In this document: one piece after another, positions 7,847 through 15,560 of the stretch
How the letters are laid out: each line of letters starts with the position of its first letter
How positions within the stretch are numbered: the first letter of the stretch is position 1
Assembly: GCA_002495185.1 (NCBI GenBank)
Contig: DAEB01000008.1
Span: forward strand, 596 to 40,682
Source of the DNA: Thermoplasmata archaeon UBA184
Lineage (GTDB): Archaea > Thermoplasmatota > Thermoplasmata > Lutacidiplasmatales > UBA184
Reading direction: 5' to 3'
DNA length: 40,087 nucleotides
The notes under the pieces: model-generated
What the model saw: only the letters and a program-made list of their open reading frames with translations
The model's database searches: none
What the model was told of the DNA's origin: nothing
Position numbers and translations under genes: made by a program

Positions 7847-8601
7847 AACCCCACTCCGATCGCCTTCAGGACGAGCAGGGACAGCCCGACCGCACTCAGC
7901 ATCCCGAGGAAGTTCGTGCTCCCTTTCGAGAGGAGCCCGCGGTTCTCGAAGAGTTCGCCGAGGACGGAGTCGACCTGGCAGCCGATGAACCCGACGACGG
8001 AGACCGTGAGGACGAAGGCCACGGGGTTGATGGTCGCCGTGCCGAACGCCTGGAAGAGGGCGAGGCCCACGACCGCCGTCGTGACCGAACCGACCCACGC
8101 GAAGAGCTGCCCCACTCGGGAGACGCCGCCGTTCGTGCCGGGAGGGACCTCCGCGCCGGAGAGGATACTGCGGGCCCGGCCCGCGAGAACGCCGAACTCG
8201 CTCGCCATCGTATCCGAGGCACCAAAGGCGAGGGCGCTCGCGAAGAGGAGGGAGGTCGCGGGGGAATGGAGAGGCGCAGAGGGGACGCCCCCCGCGACGG
8301 CGATCGCGGTCGGGATCAAGATGTGGGCGACCACGTTCGAGACCCCCCGCTCTCCCGAGCGTCCCTCCTGGACGTGCTTCTGTTTCTTCTCCTGGATCCG
8401 GTAGCGGGTCGCGAGCGAACTCGAGGCGACGAACAGGACCAGGAGCGCGAGATACGGGAATCCCACGAGGAGGACGATGACCACGCCGAACACGGCCGAG
8501 ACCACGCCGGCCCAAGGGGTCAGGGCCCGGGCCGCGACCGCCCCGAGAGCGAGCAGAATCGTGGCCACGACCCCAATGAGGGCAAACCACCCGGTCAACA
8601 C
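7843..8601 (-). CDS. DUF92 family integral membrane protein
   Basis: The 252-residue protein belongs to the DUF92/TIGR00297 family, whose plant member VTE6 phosphorylates phytyl phosphate using CTP. About six to seven hydrophobic segments are visible, with the polar signature regions SDTMASEFG, GGVSRVGQ and ENRGLLSKGSTNFLG between them. By analogy it may phosphorylate an isoprenoid phosphate (for example a polyprenyl or geranylgeranyl phosphate), but this is inference. It uses a GTG start and is followed without gap by queC. Confidence 0.83.
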   Translation of the reverse strand: MLTGWFALIGVVATILLALGAVAARALTPWAGVVSAVFGVVIVLLVGFPYLALLVLFVASSSLATRYRIQEKKQKHVQEGRSGERGVSNVVAHILIPTAIAVAGGVPSAPLHSPATSLLFASALAFGASDTMASEFGVLAGRARSILSGAEVPPGTNGGVSRVGQLFAWVGSVTTAVVGLALFQAFGTATINPVAFVLTVSVVGFIGCQVDSVLGELFENRGLLSKGSTNFLGMLSAVGLSLLVLKAIGVGL

Positions 8602-8633
8602 GAAACGGTCTCCCGCGGCCGCGAGCAGGCGGT

Positions 8634-8644
8634 GGGTTTAACCC
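8634..8644 (-). promoter_or_regulatory. Palindromic TATA-like box upstream of DUF92-queC
   Basis: GGGTTTAACCC is a perfect inverted repeat (GGGTT-T-AACCC) and the only A/T core in the gap between the HAD phosphatase stop and the DUF92 start. It lies about 38 bp from the GTG start, giving a predicted leader of about 10 nt. Confidence 0.5.
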
Positions 8645-8683
8645 CTTCGAGGCGGCGGCGGCGCGCCGGGAGCGCACCGGGCG

Positions 8684-9271
8684 TCAGCCGCAGGCGAGGA
8701 TCCGCAGGACCGCGGTGGAGAACGAGCCGGCGCTCACGTCGACCGCATCGCTCTCCGCGAGATGCTCGAGGGACGGGTCCCGTTCGTGGGCCGGCGTCGT
8801 CACGACGGCGGTGAGGAGCCCGAGTTCCCGTCCTGCCTGGACGTCAAGGTCTCGGTCGCCGACCACGGCACTCGACGCGAAATCGATGTTCCAGTCGTCC
8901 CGGGCCTGCCGAAAGAGGAGGGTTCCCGGCTTACGGCACTCACAGTGCGTCTCGGGCGCGTGGGGACAGTAGTAGAAGGCGTCGACGTGCGCCCGGTGGG
9001 GAAGCAGCAGTTCGTTCAACCGTCGGTGGATGCGGTCGACGTCCTCGCGGGTGTAGTACCCGCGCTCCACTCCCGACTGATTGGTCACACAGATCACGAG
9101 GTATCCATGGTCGTGGGCCAATGAGAGCGCGTTTCCGACTCCCCGAAAGACTTCTAGTCGGTCCGCTTCGCGGAGATACCGGAGATCCGGGTTCAGCGTT
9201 CCGTCCCGGTCGACGAACAGGGCCCTCCGGATCGGGCGGCCCAACGCTTTGGGAAAGGAGACCGCCGGCAT
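8684..9271 (-). CDS. HAD-superfamily phosphatase, GmhB/HisB-N type
   Basis: This 195-residue HAD hydrolase matches the D-glycero-D-manno-heptose 1,7-bisphosphatase / histidinol-phosphatase group. It has the nucleophile motif VDRDGTLNPD (D21 and D23), motif II VTNQSG, a zinc loop with C102, H104, C110 and C112 (CPHAPETHCEC), K114 in CRKPG, and motif IV GDRDLDVQAG. The natural substrate could be a sugar bisphosphate or histidinol phosphate; no heptose or histidine genes are nearby to decide. The ATG at 9271 lies about 27 bp from a TATA-like element it may share with the divergent gene at 9332. Confidence 0.87.
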   Translation of the reverse strand: MPAVSFPKALGRPIRRALFVDRDGTLNPDLRYLREADRLEVFRGVGNALSLAHDHGYLVICVTNQSGVERGYYTREDVDRIHRRLNELLLPHRAHVDAFYYCPHAPETHCECRKPGTLLFRQARDDWNIDFASSAVVGDRDLDVQAGRELGLLTAVVTTPAHERDPSLEHLAESDAVDVSAGSFSTAVLRILACG

Positions 9272-9294
9272 CCGACGCTGCGAGGCATCGCACA

Positions 9295-9301
9295 GGATAA
9301 G
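9295..9301. promoter_or_regulatory. TATA-like box between the divergent genes at 9271 and 9332
   Basis: GGATAAG (CTTATCC on minus) is the only A/T-rich core in the 60-bp gap. It lies about 27 bp from the minus-strand ATG at 9271, which fits a leaderless mRNA, and about 34 bp from the plus-strand ATG at 9332, which fits a leader of about 7 nt. Confidence 0.45.
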
Positions 9302-9331
9302 GGTTCATCCCCCGAAGGTTGGCGGCCGTGG

Positions 9332-10096
9332 ATGGTCGCCGTTCCCCTCGATGTCTTGAGCCTTCGCGCGGGACTCGACGACGCCATCGCGAAGGCGCTG
9401 GCGCCTCTTCGCGGAGCCACAACCCCGCTCGGGATCCTCTTCTCGGGGGGCGTGGATTCGGCGCTCCTCGCTTGGGAGCTCCGCGACCGTCAAGGGGTCT
9501 CCCTCTGGACGTTGGGGCGGGAAGGGAGCGACGATCTGCTCGCCGGCAAGAGCCGTGCGACCCGTTTGGGTCTCGCCTGGCATGGGATGCCGATCGGCGC
9601 CGAGGACGTCCGGGCGGCCGACGAACGGTTTCGCGAGCCGCTCGAGGGGTCGACCCCCGTCGTGCGGGCGGTACTGCTTTCCCTCGCCCTCGCGATCGAG
9701 CGGGCCGAACCCACCGAGCTCGTCTGCGGCCAGGGGGTCGATGAACTGTTCCTAGGCTACGCCCACTTCCGATCTCTGAGCGAAGCCACTAGCGAGCAGC
9801 GCAGCCACGACGACCTCGCTCGTCTCCAGGATTCCGACTGGCCACGAACCCTCGGGGTGGCCCAGAGCGTGGGGACGAAACTCCACGCGCCTTACCTGAG
9901 CCCGGGCTTCGTGGCCGCGTCCCTGCGCATCCCGATCTCCCTGCGCATCCCTCGGGACCAGCCGAAACGGTTCTTCCGAGAGTGGGCGGTCTCGCGGGGC
10001 CTTCCGGCCGACCTCGCCCTCCGACCGAAAAAGGCCATGCAGTACGGAAGCGGGGTCGATGCACTTCTCCGGGGTGTCCGGCGCTCTCACTCCTAA
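9332..10096 (+). CDS. Asparagine synthase-like PP-loop ATP pyrophosphatase, no glutaminase domain
   Basis: The 254-residue protein has an N-type PP-loop, ILFSGGVDSALLAWEL (SGGVDS at 38-43), and the asparagine synthetase C-terminal-like stretch CGQGVDELFLGYAHF with the GxDE/DELF residues. The C-terminal part (LRIPRDQPKRFFREWAVSRGL, LRPKKAMQYGSG) also follows the asparagine synthase synthetase domain. It lacks the N-terminal class II glutaminase domain, so it would need free ammonia or a separate partner. The acceptor substrate is unknown. Its stop overlaps the carbamate kinase on the opposite strand by 4 bp. Confidence 0.82.
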   Translation: MVAVPLDVLSLRAGLDDAIAKALAPLRGATTPLGILFSGGVDSALLAWELRDRQGVSLWTLGREGSDDLLAGKSRATRLGLAWHGMPIGAEDVRAADERFREPLEGSTPVVRAVLLSLALAIERAEPTELVCGQGVDELFLGYAHFRSLSEATSEQRSHDDLARLQDSDWPRTLGVAQSVGTKLHAPYLSPGFVAASLRIPISLRIPRDQPKRFFREWAVSRGLPADLALRPKKAMQYGSGVDALLRGVRRSHS

Positions 10097-11046
10097 GCGT
10101 CGACGCGCGTCCCCGCTTCGCCCCGGAGTGCTCGGGCGAGGGACGGGATGTCGGTGATGATGAATCGTCGCCCTCCGCCCTCCAAGAACTCGAGGCCCGC
10201 GACGACCTTCGGCCCCATCGACCCGTCGCCGAACTCACCGCGCTTGTAGAAGTCCGCGAGCTCCTGCTTTGACACCTGGGTGAGCCAACGCTCTCCCCGC
10301 TTCCCGAAGGAGACCGCAGCCCCCGGGACGTCCGTCACGATGGCGAGCGTGCGGATCCCGAGCTCGCGGGCGACCATGGACGCCGCCAGATCCTTGTCAA
10401 TCACCGCCTCGACGCCTTCGAACGTCCCGTCCGGCCGGCGGACGACCGGAATCCCGCCGCCGCCCGCGACGATCGGGATCCAGTTCGACCCGCCGGACGA
10501 CTCGAGAAGCGAACGCACGGCGTCTCCCTCGATCCACCGGACGGGTCTCGGGGACGGAACCACGCGTCGCCATCCTCCGCGAGCGCCGTCATAGACCATC
10601 GACCACCCGTACTGTTTCCGGAGAACGCGGGCGTCGTCCTCGGGGTAGTATCGGCCCACCGGCTTCGACGGATGAGAGAACGCAGCGTCCGTCGCGGACA
10701 CTTCGGTCCGGCTGATCACGGTGAGGACCGTGCGACGAACCCCCCGCCGCACGAGGGCCGGTGTGAGTTCGGTCTGGATGAGATAGCCGATCTGACCCTG
10801 GGTCTCGGCGCCGAGGACGTCCATCGGCCGGGGAGGAATCTCGCGCGCCGCGAGCTCGTTCTGTCGGAGGAGCGCCCCGACCTGCGGACCGTTCCCATGC
10901 GAGAGAACCAGGACTTCCCCCGCCGCTGCGACCTCGGCGAGGACGGAAACGGCGAGCCGCATCTGTCCGCGGGCCTCCCCCCACGATCCGTTCCCCCCCG
11001 CACGGTGGAGAGCGTTCCCCCCAAGGGCGACCAGAATCCCGGGCAT
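10093..11046 (-). CDS. arcC: Carbamate kinase (first copy)
   Basis: Carbamate kinase interconverts carbamoyl phosphate plus ADP with carbamate plus ATP. The 317-residue protein carries ILVALGGNAL at the start, LSHGNGPQVG, AETQGQIGYL, GGWRRVVPSP, AGGGGIPVV, VIDKDLAAS, TDVPGA and the late GSMGPKV motif, so the full active site looks intact. It stands alone here, convergent with a PP-loop protein, while a second copy lies in the arginine deiminase operon at 26869. By eye about half the residues match that copy. It may be for anabolic carbamoyl phosphate use rather than arginine breakdown, which is inference. Confidence 0.93.
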   Translation of the reverse strand: MPGILVALGGNALHRAGGNGSWGEARGQMRLAVSVLAEVAAAGEVLVLSHGNGPQVGALLRQNELAAREIPPRPMDVLGAETQGQIGYLIQTELTPALVRRGVRRTVLTVISRTEVSATDAAFSHPSKPVGRYYPEDDARVLRKQYGWSMVYDGARGGWRRVVPSPRPVRWIEGDAVRSLLESSGGSNWIPIVAGGGGIPVVRRPDGTFEGVEAVIDKDLAASMVARELGIRTLAIVTDVPGAAVSFGKRGERWLTQVSKQELADFYKRGEFGDGSMGPKVVAGLEFLEGGGRRFIITDIPSLARALRGEAGTRVDA

Positions 11047-11138
11047 CCGTCCTCATCCGGAGCAACTCAGGCGAAGATGAATAGCTCGGCGGTGGAGCCG
11101 ACTCCACGCGGGGCCGATGGCTCGCGCCGGAATATGGC

Positions 11139-11148
11139 TATATAATGT
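11139..11148 (+). promoter_or_regulatory. Strong TATA box for purB
   Basis: CTATATAATG is the best TATA match in the window. Its centre is about 27 bp upstream of the purB GTG at 11170, which predicts a leaderless purB-pcc1 transcript. Confidence 0.7.
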
Positions 11149-11169
11149 GCCCCCCTCCGTTCTCGGGCC

Positions 11170-12537
11170 GTGACCGACGAGGCGGAGTCCCTCTTTTGTC
11201 CCCTCGAGTTTCGATACGGACGCGCCCCCGTCCGGGAGCTGTTCTCGCGAGGCGCTCGGCTCGCTCGCGCGCTTCGCGTCGAGGCCGCGCTCGCGCTGGC
11301 CGAAGCCGAGCTCGGGATGATCCCGGCCGATGCTGGGGCGGCGATCGACGCCGCCGCTACGCTGGAGCACGTTTCGCTGGACCGGGTCGATGACCTCGAG
11401 CGGTCCCTGCGCCACGACGTAATGGCGATCACCCGGGCCCTGGCGGAGGCTGCGGGGCCGTCCGGTCGGTGGGTGCACTTCGGGGCCACGAGCGCCGACA
11501 TCACCGACACTGCCCTCGCTCTCGAGCTGAAGGAGTGCGCGGAGATCCTGCGCGTCGACCTCACCGACCTCGCGCGGGTGCTCGTCCAGCTAGCCCGGAC
11601 CCATCGCGCCACACCCGAAGTCGGCCGGACCCACGGCCAGCACGGAGTTCCCATCAGCTTCGGGTACAAGATGGCCGTCGCGGCCGCGGAGGTCGCACGC
11701 CACCGGGACCGGCTCGACGAGCTCGTCCCCCGCCTCGCGGTCGGCAAGATGGCGGGCGCGGTGGGGACGGGCGCGGGCTTCGGGTCCCATTCGGTGGAGC
11801 TCGAGGCGGCCGTGATGTCCCGGCTCGGACTCACCGCCGATGAGGCGCCGACTCAGATTGTCGGACGGGACCGAATCGCCGAATTCACCAACCTCCTCGC
11901 GTTGATCGCCTCGACGGCCGAGCGGCTTTCGACCGAGGTCCGGAATCTCCAACGCACCGAGATCGCTGAGGTCTCGGAACCGTTCGATGAGTCGCGTCAG
12001 GTGGGAAGCTCGACGATGGCCCAGAAGCGAAACCCGATGGTCTCCGAGAACGTCACGAGCCTTGCGAGGCTCGTTCGCGCGTTCGCGCTTCCCCCGCTCG
12101 AGAACATGGTGCAGTGGCACGAGCGCGACCTCGCGAATTCCGCGAACGAGCGGATCGTTCTCCCTCACTCGATCGTCCTCACGGACGATATCCTGGCGAA
12201 GCTGACCGAGGTCTTTCGGGGGCTTCGCGTGGACGTGGGCCGGATGTCCCAGGAGCTCGCTCGCTCGGGAGGGGGCGCGATGACCGAGAACCTGGTGCTC
12301 GCCCTCACCTCCAAGGGCCTCGCCCGGTCCGAGGCGCACGAGCTGCTCCGCGCGCTGACGAGCGATCTTTCCAAGGGACCGCCACTCGTCGACCGCGCGA
12401 ACGCGAACCCGGTCGTCCACTCCCACCTCTCCTCCTCCGAAGTGGAGGAGCTCCTCGACCCGGCCGCGTATGTTCGCGCTGCGGCGGCCAAGACGGACCG
12501 GATCCTCGCGGAGCTCGACCGACGTCTCGCGCGATGA
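11170..12537 (+). CDS. purB: Adenylosuccinate lyase
   Basis: PurB acts twice in purine synthesis, cleaving SAICAR and adenylosuccinate to release fumarate. The 455-residue protein shows the superfamily regions HFGATSADITDTA, GRTHGQHGVPISFGYK with the catalytic His, and the signature loop GSSTMAQKRNPMVSEN. The N-terminal stretch CPLEFRYGRAPVRELFS is typical of archaeal PurB. A GTG start at 11170 fits the TATA box spacing. The stop overlaps the pcc1 start as ATGA, so the two genes are probably translated together. Confidence 0.95.
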   Translation: MTDEAESLFCPLEFRYGRAPVRELFSRGARLARALRVEAALALAEAELGMIPADAGAAIDAAATLEHVSLDRVDDLERSLRHDVMAITRALAEAAGPSGRWVHFGATSADITDTALALELKECAEILRVDLTDLARVLVQLARTHRATPEVGRTHGQHGVPISFGYKMAVAAAEVARHRDRLDELVPRLAVGKMAGAVGTGAGFGSHSVELEAAVMSRLGLTADEAPTQIVGRDRIAEFTNLLALIASTAERLSTEVRNLQRTEIAEVSEPFDESRQVGSSTMAQKRNPMVSENVTSLARLVRAFALPPLENMVQWHERDLANSANERIVLPHSIVLTDDILAKLTEVFRGLRVDVGRMSQELARSGGGAMTENLVLALTSKGLARSEAHELLRALTSDLSKGPPLVDRANANPVVHSHLSSSEVEELLDPAAYVRAAAAKTDRILAELDRRLAR

Positions 12538-12803
12538 GCGATGGGGCCTTTGCGTGGACCGCGTCGATCCGTGTCCGGGTTGATGACCCCCGAGTCGCCG
12601 CCTGGGTGGAGCAGGCCCTCCGACCTGAGGCTTCCCGGGAGGTCCCGCGGGCGAACGCCGACCTTCGAAGGAGCTCGGACCGGACCGTCGAGCTGACCAT
12701 CTCGGCGCGGGATTCCGGAGCGATGCGAGCCGCCCTGAACACCTACCTCGGCTGGATCCACCTCTCTCTCGCGACCGCCCTCGCCGCCGGGCATTCTGAG
12801 TGA
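12534..12803 (+). CDS. pcc1: KEOPS complex subunit Pcc1
   Basis: Pcc1 is the small dimerisation subunit of KEOPS, which with Kae1 makes the universal t6A modification at position 37 of ANN-decoding tRNAs. The 89-residue protein has the Pcc1/CTAG fold order: strand (TASIRVRVDD), helix (VAAWVEQALRPEA), two strands ending TVELTISARD, and the typical final helix MRAALNTYLGWIHLS. The ATG overlaps the purB stop by 4 bp. pfdB follows after 57 bp, an arrangement also seen in other archaea where Pcc1 and prefoldin beta are neighbours. Other KEOPS subunits are not in the window. Confidence 0.87.
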   Translation: MSDGAFAWTASIRVRVDDPRVAAWVEQALRPEASREVPRANADLRRSSDRTVELTISARDSGAMRAALNTYLGWIHLSLATALAAGHSE

Positions 12804-12832
12804 GTTCCGAGGAGCGAGCGTTCCCCGAAGCG

Positions 12833-12840
12833 CTTATCTT
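12833..12840 (+). promoter_or_regulatory. TATA-like box for pfdB
   Basis: CTTATCTT lies in the short gap after pcc1, about 24 bp before the pfdB GTG, a leaderless spacing. pfdB could therefore be transcribed independently of purB-pcc1. Confidence 0.4.
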
Positions 12841-12860
12841 GGACGGTCCGTCACCCGGCC

Positions 12861-13256
12861 GTGGCGCTGCCTGCGAAGCTCCAAAACGACATCCGCCAGT
12901 TCCAACGGCTCCAGCAAGAGCTGGCAGCCGTCCAGCAGCAGAGGATGCAGGTCGACCTCAAGCTCCGGGAGGTGTCGCACACCCTGGACGAGCTCAAAGC
13001 GCTCCCCGAGGACGTGGTCGTCTACCGGCCGATCGGAGGTCTTCTCGTTCGTGCGAAGAACCGGAAGGAGGTCGAGGACCTTCTCACCGAGGACAAGGAG
13101 ACGACCGAGGTGAGGCTAAAGGCGGTCGAGCGCCAGGAGAACCACCTCAAGGAACGGTACACGACGATGCAGCAGGACCTCTCCGCGGCCCTGCAGACCG
13201 TGAGCGCGACAGGTCCGACGTCGGGGTCTTCCCCGCCGGCCGAACCCGAGAGCTAG
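12861..13256 (+). CDS. pfdB: Prefoldin beta subunit
   Basis: Prefoldin beta forms the four peripheral tentacles of the archaeal prefoldin hexamer. The 131-residue protein begins MALPAKLQNDIRQFQRLQQE with a long coiled coil. It has the beta-hairpin core VVVYRPIGGLLVRAKNRKEV, then a second coiled coil (KAVERQENHLKERYTTMQQD), and a short Ser/Pro-rich tail. Length and layout are normal. It starts with GTG. The convergent prenyl synthase gene ends only 7 bp beyond its stop. Confidence 0.93.
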   Translation: MALPAKLQNDIRQFQRLQQELAAVQQQRMQVDLKLREVSHTLDELKALPEDVVVYRPIGGLLVRAKNRKEVEDLLTEDKETTEVRLKAVERQENHLKERYTTMQQDLSAALQTVSATGPTSGSSPPAEPES

Positions 13257-13263
13257 CCGTCCG

Positions 13264-14325
13264 TTACGCTTTCCGGCGGACGAGCCGGTCGGCGACTTCT
13301 CGCAGGAGTGGCTTGGCCCGGGCCGGGATGGTCCGACTGCGGTCGACGCATCGGAGCGCCGAGCGCGTGAGCTCCGCGATGCGCTGCTCGGAGTAGTCGA
13401 GGCTCCCGGACTCCCGGATCACGCTGCGAGCCCGCTCCACGTCCTCCGGGGTCGCCTGGGCGTTGCCCAGAACTCGCGCGAGCCGGGACCGGTCGAGCTC
13501 GGACCCGTTGGCCCACGCTTTCACGACGAGGAGGGTCCGCTTTCCCTCGACCAGGTCGTTCGCGCTCTTCCCGGTCGCTCCGGCGTCGAACCCCGCGCCC
13601 AGAACGTCATCCCGGAGCTGGAAGGCGATCCCGATGTCCGTACCGAATCTCTCGAGATCCTGGAGACGGGACGGTCGACTCCCTCCCAGGATCGCCCCGA
13701 TCTTGAGGGGCGAGGCGACCGTGTAGATCGCCGACTTGAACCGGTGGACTGCCAGGACGTCGTCCTCGCTGACGCTCGCCGGGTCGAGCGAGCCGCTCCG
13801 GATGTCGAGGAGCTGACCGTAGGCGGTGCACCGGGTCATCCGAACGTACTCCGTGAGGGCAGCGAGACGGGCGGATGGGGGGGTGCGGGTCGATAGGATC
13901 GCTTCGACCGTGAACGGCTCCTCGAGGTCCCCGAGGGTGATTCCGATCCCCACTCCGTAGTCCTCACTCGACCCTTCGCGTCGATCCTTCCGGTGGGCTT
14001 GGGCAACCTCCCGATGGACGGTCGGACCGCCGCGACGCTCTTCGGCGTGGTCGATGATGTCATCGTGGATCAGCATCCAGCTCTGGAAGTGCTCCATCGC
14101 GGCCGCTGCGCTGAGTACGGGTCGAGGGTTCCGGCCGGTCGCAATATGGTACCCGGCCAGAAGGAGAATCGCCCGGAACCGCTTGCCTCCCCGCAATGTG
14201 AACTCGTCGTTCACCTCGAGGTACGGCCGCACCCCTGCCGGCGCCGTCCGGAGCGCCCGACTGTAGGACGCTTCCAGCTCCTTCTCGAGGGACGGCAGAA
14301 AACGAGAGAGCGCGGAGAGGTCCAC
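13264..14325 (-). CDS. idsA: Polyprenyl diphosphate synthase (geranylgeranyl-type)
   Basis: This trans-prenyltransferase joins isopentenyl diphosphate units to make C20 or longer chains for archaeal membrane lipids. The 353-residue protein has LRGGKRFRAILLL, the first Asp-rich motif at 88-92 (DDIID), KSAIYTVASPLKIGA, the second Asp motif LRDDVLG, and GKSANDLVEGKRT. The last Asp of the second motif is shifted compared with bacterial enzymes, as in other archaeal members. Product length cannot be read with certainty. The ATG at 14325 is about 29 bp from a TATA-like box shared with the divergent TPR gene. Confidence 0.92.
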   Translation of the reverse strand: MDLSALSRFLPSLEKELEASYSRALRTAPAGVRPYLEVNDEFTLRGGKRFRAILLLAGYHIATGRNPRPVLSAAAAMEHFQSWMLIHDDIIDHAEERRGGPTVHREVAQAHRKDRREGSSEDYGVGIGITLGDLEEPFTVEAILSTRTPPSARLAALTEYVRMTRCTAYGQLLDIRSGSLDPASVSEDDVLAVHRFKSAIYTVASPLKIGAILGGSRPSRLQDLERFGTDIGIAFQLRDDVLGAGFDAGATGKSANDLVEGKRTLLVVKAWANGSELDRSRLARVLGNAQATPEDVERARSVIRESGSLDYSEQRIAELTRSALRCVDRSRTIPARAKPLLREVADRLVRRKA

Positions 14326-14350
14326 GGCAGGTGCGTTTGGACGTCCATCC

Positions 14351-14357
14351 TATTTAA
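14351..14357. promoter_or_regulatory. Shared bidirectional TATA-like box (prenyl synthase / TPR gene)
   Basis: TATTTAA (TTAAATA on minus) is the only A/T-rich core in the 55-bp gap between the divergent ATGs at 14325 and 14381. Its centre lies 27 bp from the plus start and 29 bp from the minus start. This fits leaderless transcription in both directions from one element. Confidence 0.65.
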
Positions 14358-14380
14358 CGGACCGGGCGTTCGCGGACACG

Positions 14381-15526
14381 ATGGCGTCCGCTACGTTCGT
14401 CACGCTCGCGAGCGCGCTGGTCGAATCGATGGGCCAGAAGCTCGACGCGGCCAGACCGACCGACGAGGGCCTCACGCTCCGGACGAGCGACGGGTTCCTG
14501 TACGCGTTCCTCGAAGACCCGAACACGATCTCTCTCGATACGATCCGTCACCTCATCGGCGTGGAAGGGAACGTGCTCGTCCGGCTCGTTGTCCTCACCC
14601 CGGGCCACCTTCCGCTTGCCTTTTCGGAAGAGATCTCGAAGCACGGCGGCACCGTGGTGGAGGGATCCCGCTTCGCCGAGCTGGCTCGCCAGCTCGGGCT
14701 CGAAACCTACCTCGGCGAAGAGCCCCGGCCGCCGCCGAAGGAGGCCCGTCGGCTCCTCCCGAGCGCGCAGCAACTGGACGGAGTCGTCCACCGGGCCCGA
14801 ACCTGGCTCGACTGGGGGGTCCCCGCTCTCGCACTTCGGTTCTACCGCCAGGCCGTCGAGCTGAAACCCGGTTTCCTCCCCGCCAAGGTCGGAATGGGCC
14901 GGTCGCTCCTCGCCCTCGGACTTCTGGACGATGCCGACCGGTTGTTCGATGAGGTTCTCTCCGCCCGTCCCGAAGATGTCGAGGCGCGGCTCGGTAAGGC
15001 AGCGGTCCTTGGAGCCCGCGCGCAGCCGAAGGAAGAGATCGCGACGTACCGGAAGCTCCTCGCCGAGGACGACCGTCGGGCCGACGTGCGCGCCCACCTT
15101 CTCGCGGCGCTCATCGACGTCGGGGATTGGGCCGGGGCGCGGAAGGAGATCGAGGCCCTCCTCGCGAGCACACCGGAAGAGCCTCAGCTCCGTTTCCTCC
15201 ATTCCGAAGCTCTCGTTCGCACCGGCGACAAAGCGAAGGGGTTCGAGGAGCGGGCGGAAGCCCGACGCCTCGGGCTCACCTACGAACGTGAGGTAGCGCT
15301 CTGTAAGCATCTCGGGATGCCGCCCCCCGAGCCGCCGGTCTCGGCTCCGACGGCCGAGGAGGTTCCTTCGGAAGCGCCGGTCAAGGCACCGACCGCCCCC
15401 GTCCGCAAGGGTCGTAGTGCACGTTCTACCGCTCCGTCGAAGCCGAGCCGACCCCGGGCTCACCTTCCGACGAAGGTCCCGCGCCCCGAAGGTACGAAGT
15501 CCACCGCGTCCCGCAAACGTAAGTAG
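14381..15526 (+). CDS. TPR-repeat protein with unidentified N-terminal domain and basic tail
   Basis: The 381-residue protein has three parts. Residues 1-115 form an alpha/beta domain (LTLRTSDGFLYAFLEDPN, VRLVVLTPGHLPLAFSEEI, GGTVVEGSRFAELARQLGL) that resembles nuclease-like folds used in some archaeal proteins, though I see no complete PD-(D/E)xK catalytic set. Residues about 135-310 are tetratricopeptide repeats (GVPALALRFYRQAVELKPG, LGLLDDADRLFDEVLSARPE and others). The last 60 residues are Pro/Ala/Lys/Arg-rich and probably disordered, perhaps nucleic acid binding. It is likely a scaffold; its partners are unknown. Confidence 0.75.
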   Translation: MASATFVTLASALVESMGQKLDAARPTDEGLTLRTSDGFLYAFLEDPNTISLDTIRHLIGVEGNVLVRLVVLTPGHLPLAFSEEISKHGGTVVEGSRFAELARQLGLETYLGEEPRPPPKEARRLLPSAQQLDGVVHRARTWLDWGVPALALRFYRQAVELKPGFLPAKVGMGRSLLALGLLDDADRLFDEVLSARPEDVEARLGKAAVLGARAQPKEEIATYRKLLAEDDRRADVRAHLLAALIDVGDWAGARKEIEALLASTPEEPQLRFLHSEALVRTGDKAKGFEERAEARRLGLTYEREVALCKHLGMPPPEPPVSAPTAEEVPSEAPVKAPTAPVRKGRSARSTAPSKPSRPRAHLPTKVPRPEGTKSTASRKRK

Positions 15527-15560
15527 TCGCCCGCCGACTCGGGGCGATTCAGAAGACCGC

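Noticed and set aside
7847..8677. N-terminal extension of queC to a 508-residue protein
   Set aside because: The extension is an out-of-frame reading of DUF92; the GTG overlap at 7843-7846 gives a family-length QueC.
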